Source of the DNA: Bacteroidales bacterium M6
GTDB taxonomy: Bacteria > Bacteroidota > Bacteroidia > Bacteroidales > Muribaculaceae
Assembly: GCA_001689485.1 (NCBI GenBank)
Contig: LUJQ01000003.1
Span: 45,895 to 109,894, forward strand
Reading direction: 5' to 3'
DNA: 64,000 nt
Shown: positions 63,974 through 64,000 of the stretch, one piece after another
Position numbering within the stretch: the stretch's first letter is position 1
How the letters are laid out: every line of letters begins with the position of its first letter
Translations under genes and position numbers: made by a program
Notes under the pieces: model-generated
Databases searched by the model: none
The model's input: only the letters and a program-made list of their open reading frames with translations
What the model was told of the DNA's origin: nothing

Positions 63974-64000
63974 TCGGGGTGAGAAGACTCGAACTTCCGA
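63974..64000 (-). tRNA. tRNA, 3' end only (probably tRNA-Pro)
   Basis: On the minus strand the window ends in a T arm GGAAG-TTCGAGT-CTTCT followed by acceptor CACCCCG and discriminator A. This acceptor predicts a 5' strand CGGGGTG, typical of tRNA-Pro; the anticodon is outside the window. Confidence 0.65.

Overview
The window reads as chromosome of a Bacteroidota (order Bacteroidales) organism, plausibly a gut Muribaculaceae-like lineage. The evidence is: promoters of the TTG-N19/21-TAnnTTTG type; large secreted proteins with C-terminal type IX secretion (T9SS)-like sorting domains; a fimbrillin/DUF5119 pair; the pdxJ-exbB-exbD-tonB operon divergent from nadK; SpmA-SpmB fusion, GH3-family and YfhO genes of Bacteroidales type; and moderate GC. 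The family-level placement is inference. I recognise no phage, CRISPR array, insertion sequence or antibiotic-resistance gene.

Layout. 1-559: start of a THUMP-type RNA methyltransferase cut by the window edge, then an SDR oxidoreductase. 1640-6061: a cobalamin riboswitch, its promoter and a long leader upstream of a 1255-residue secreted beta-helix/DUF4465 protein. 6299-9327: apt, mnmG and ybeY, with a perfect parS-type 16-mer between apt and mnmG. 9651-15056: SpmAB-like membrane protein, PAP2 phosphatase, LPS-kinase-like protein and TGS-P-loop nucleoside kinase. 15331-20583: tonB-exbD-exbB-pdxJ on the minus strand, divergent from a small ACT-like gene, nadK and a YgjP-type metallopeptidase. 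20780-26820: lone receiver protein, YfhO membrane protein, degenerate methyltransferase, xerD and an MscS channel. 27040-34871: small lipoprotein, aminotransferase and a giant C10 (streptopain-like) protease.

35148-43637 is a fucose module on the minus strand: exported GH29 fucosidase, mutarotase, FucP and FucI, with a transglutaminase-domain protein and cutC upstream. No fuculokinase or fuculose-phosphate aldolase is present. 43813-48742: BI-1 protein, argS, fimbrillin and DUF5119 lipoprotein. 48889-55184: plus-strand run GH3 protein, alkaline phosphatase, DUF4919 protein, membrane pseudokinase, GNAT protein and rnhB. 55294-61126: M6 metalloprotease and a repeat-bearing adhesin-like protein, both secreted. 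61635-64000: HxlR regulator divergent from a cupin gene, tRNA-Ser(CGA), an S1/P1 nuclease and the 3' end of a probable tRNA-Pro.

The accessory interest lies in nutrient capture from outside the cell: a B12-regulated surface protein, fucose scavenging, secreted proteases, phosphatase and nuclease. A second theme is a set of repeated intergenic stem-loops and short interspersed palindromic elements. The most promising lead is the cobalamin-riboswitch-controlled DUF4465 protein, a candidate corrinoid-binding surface protein of unusual architecture.
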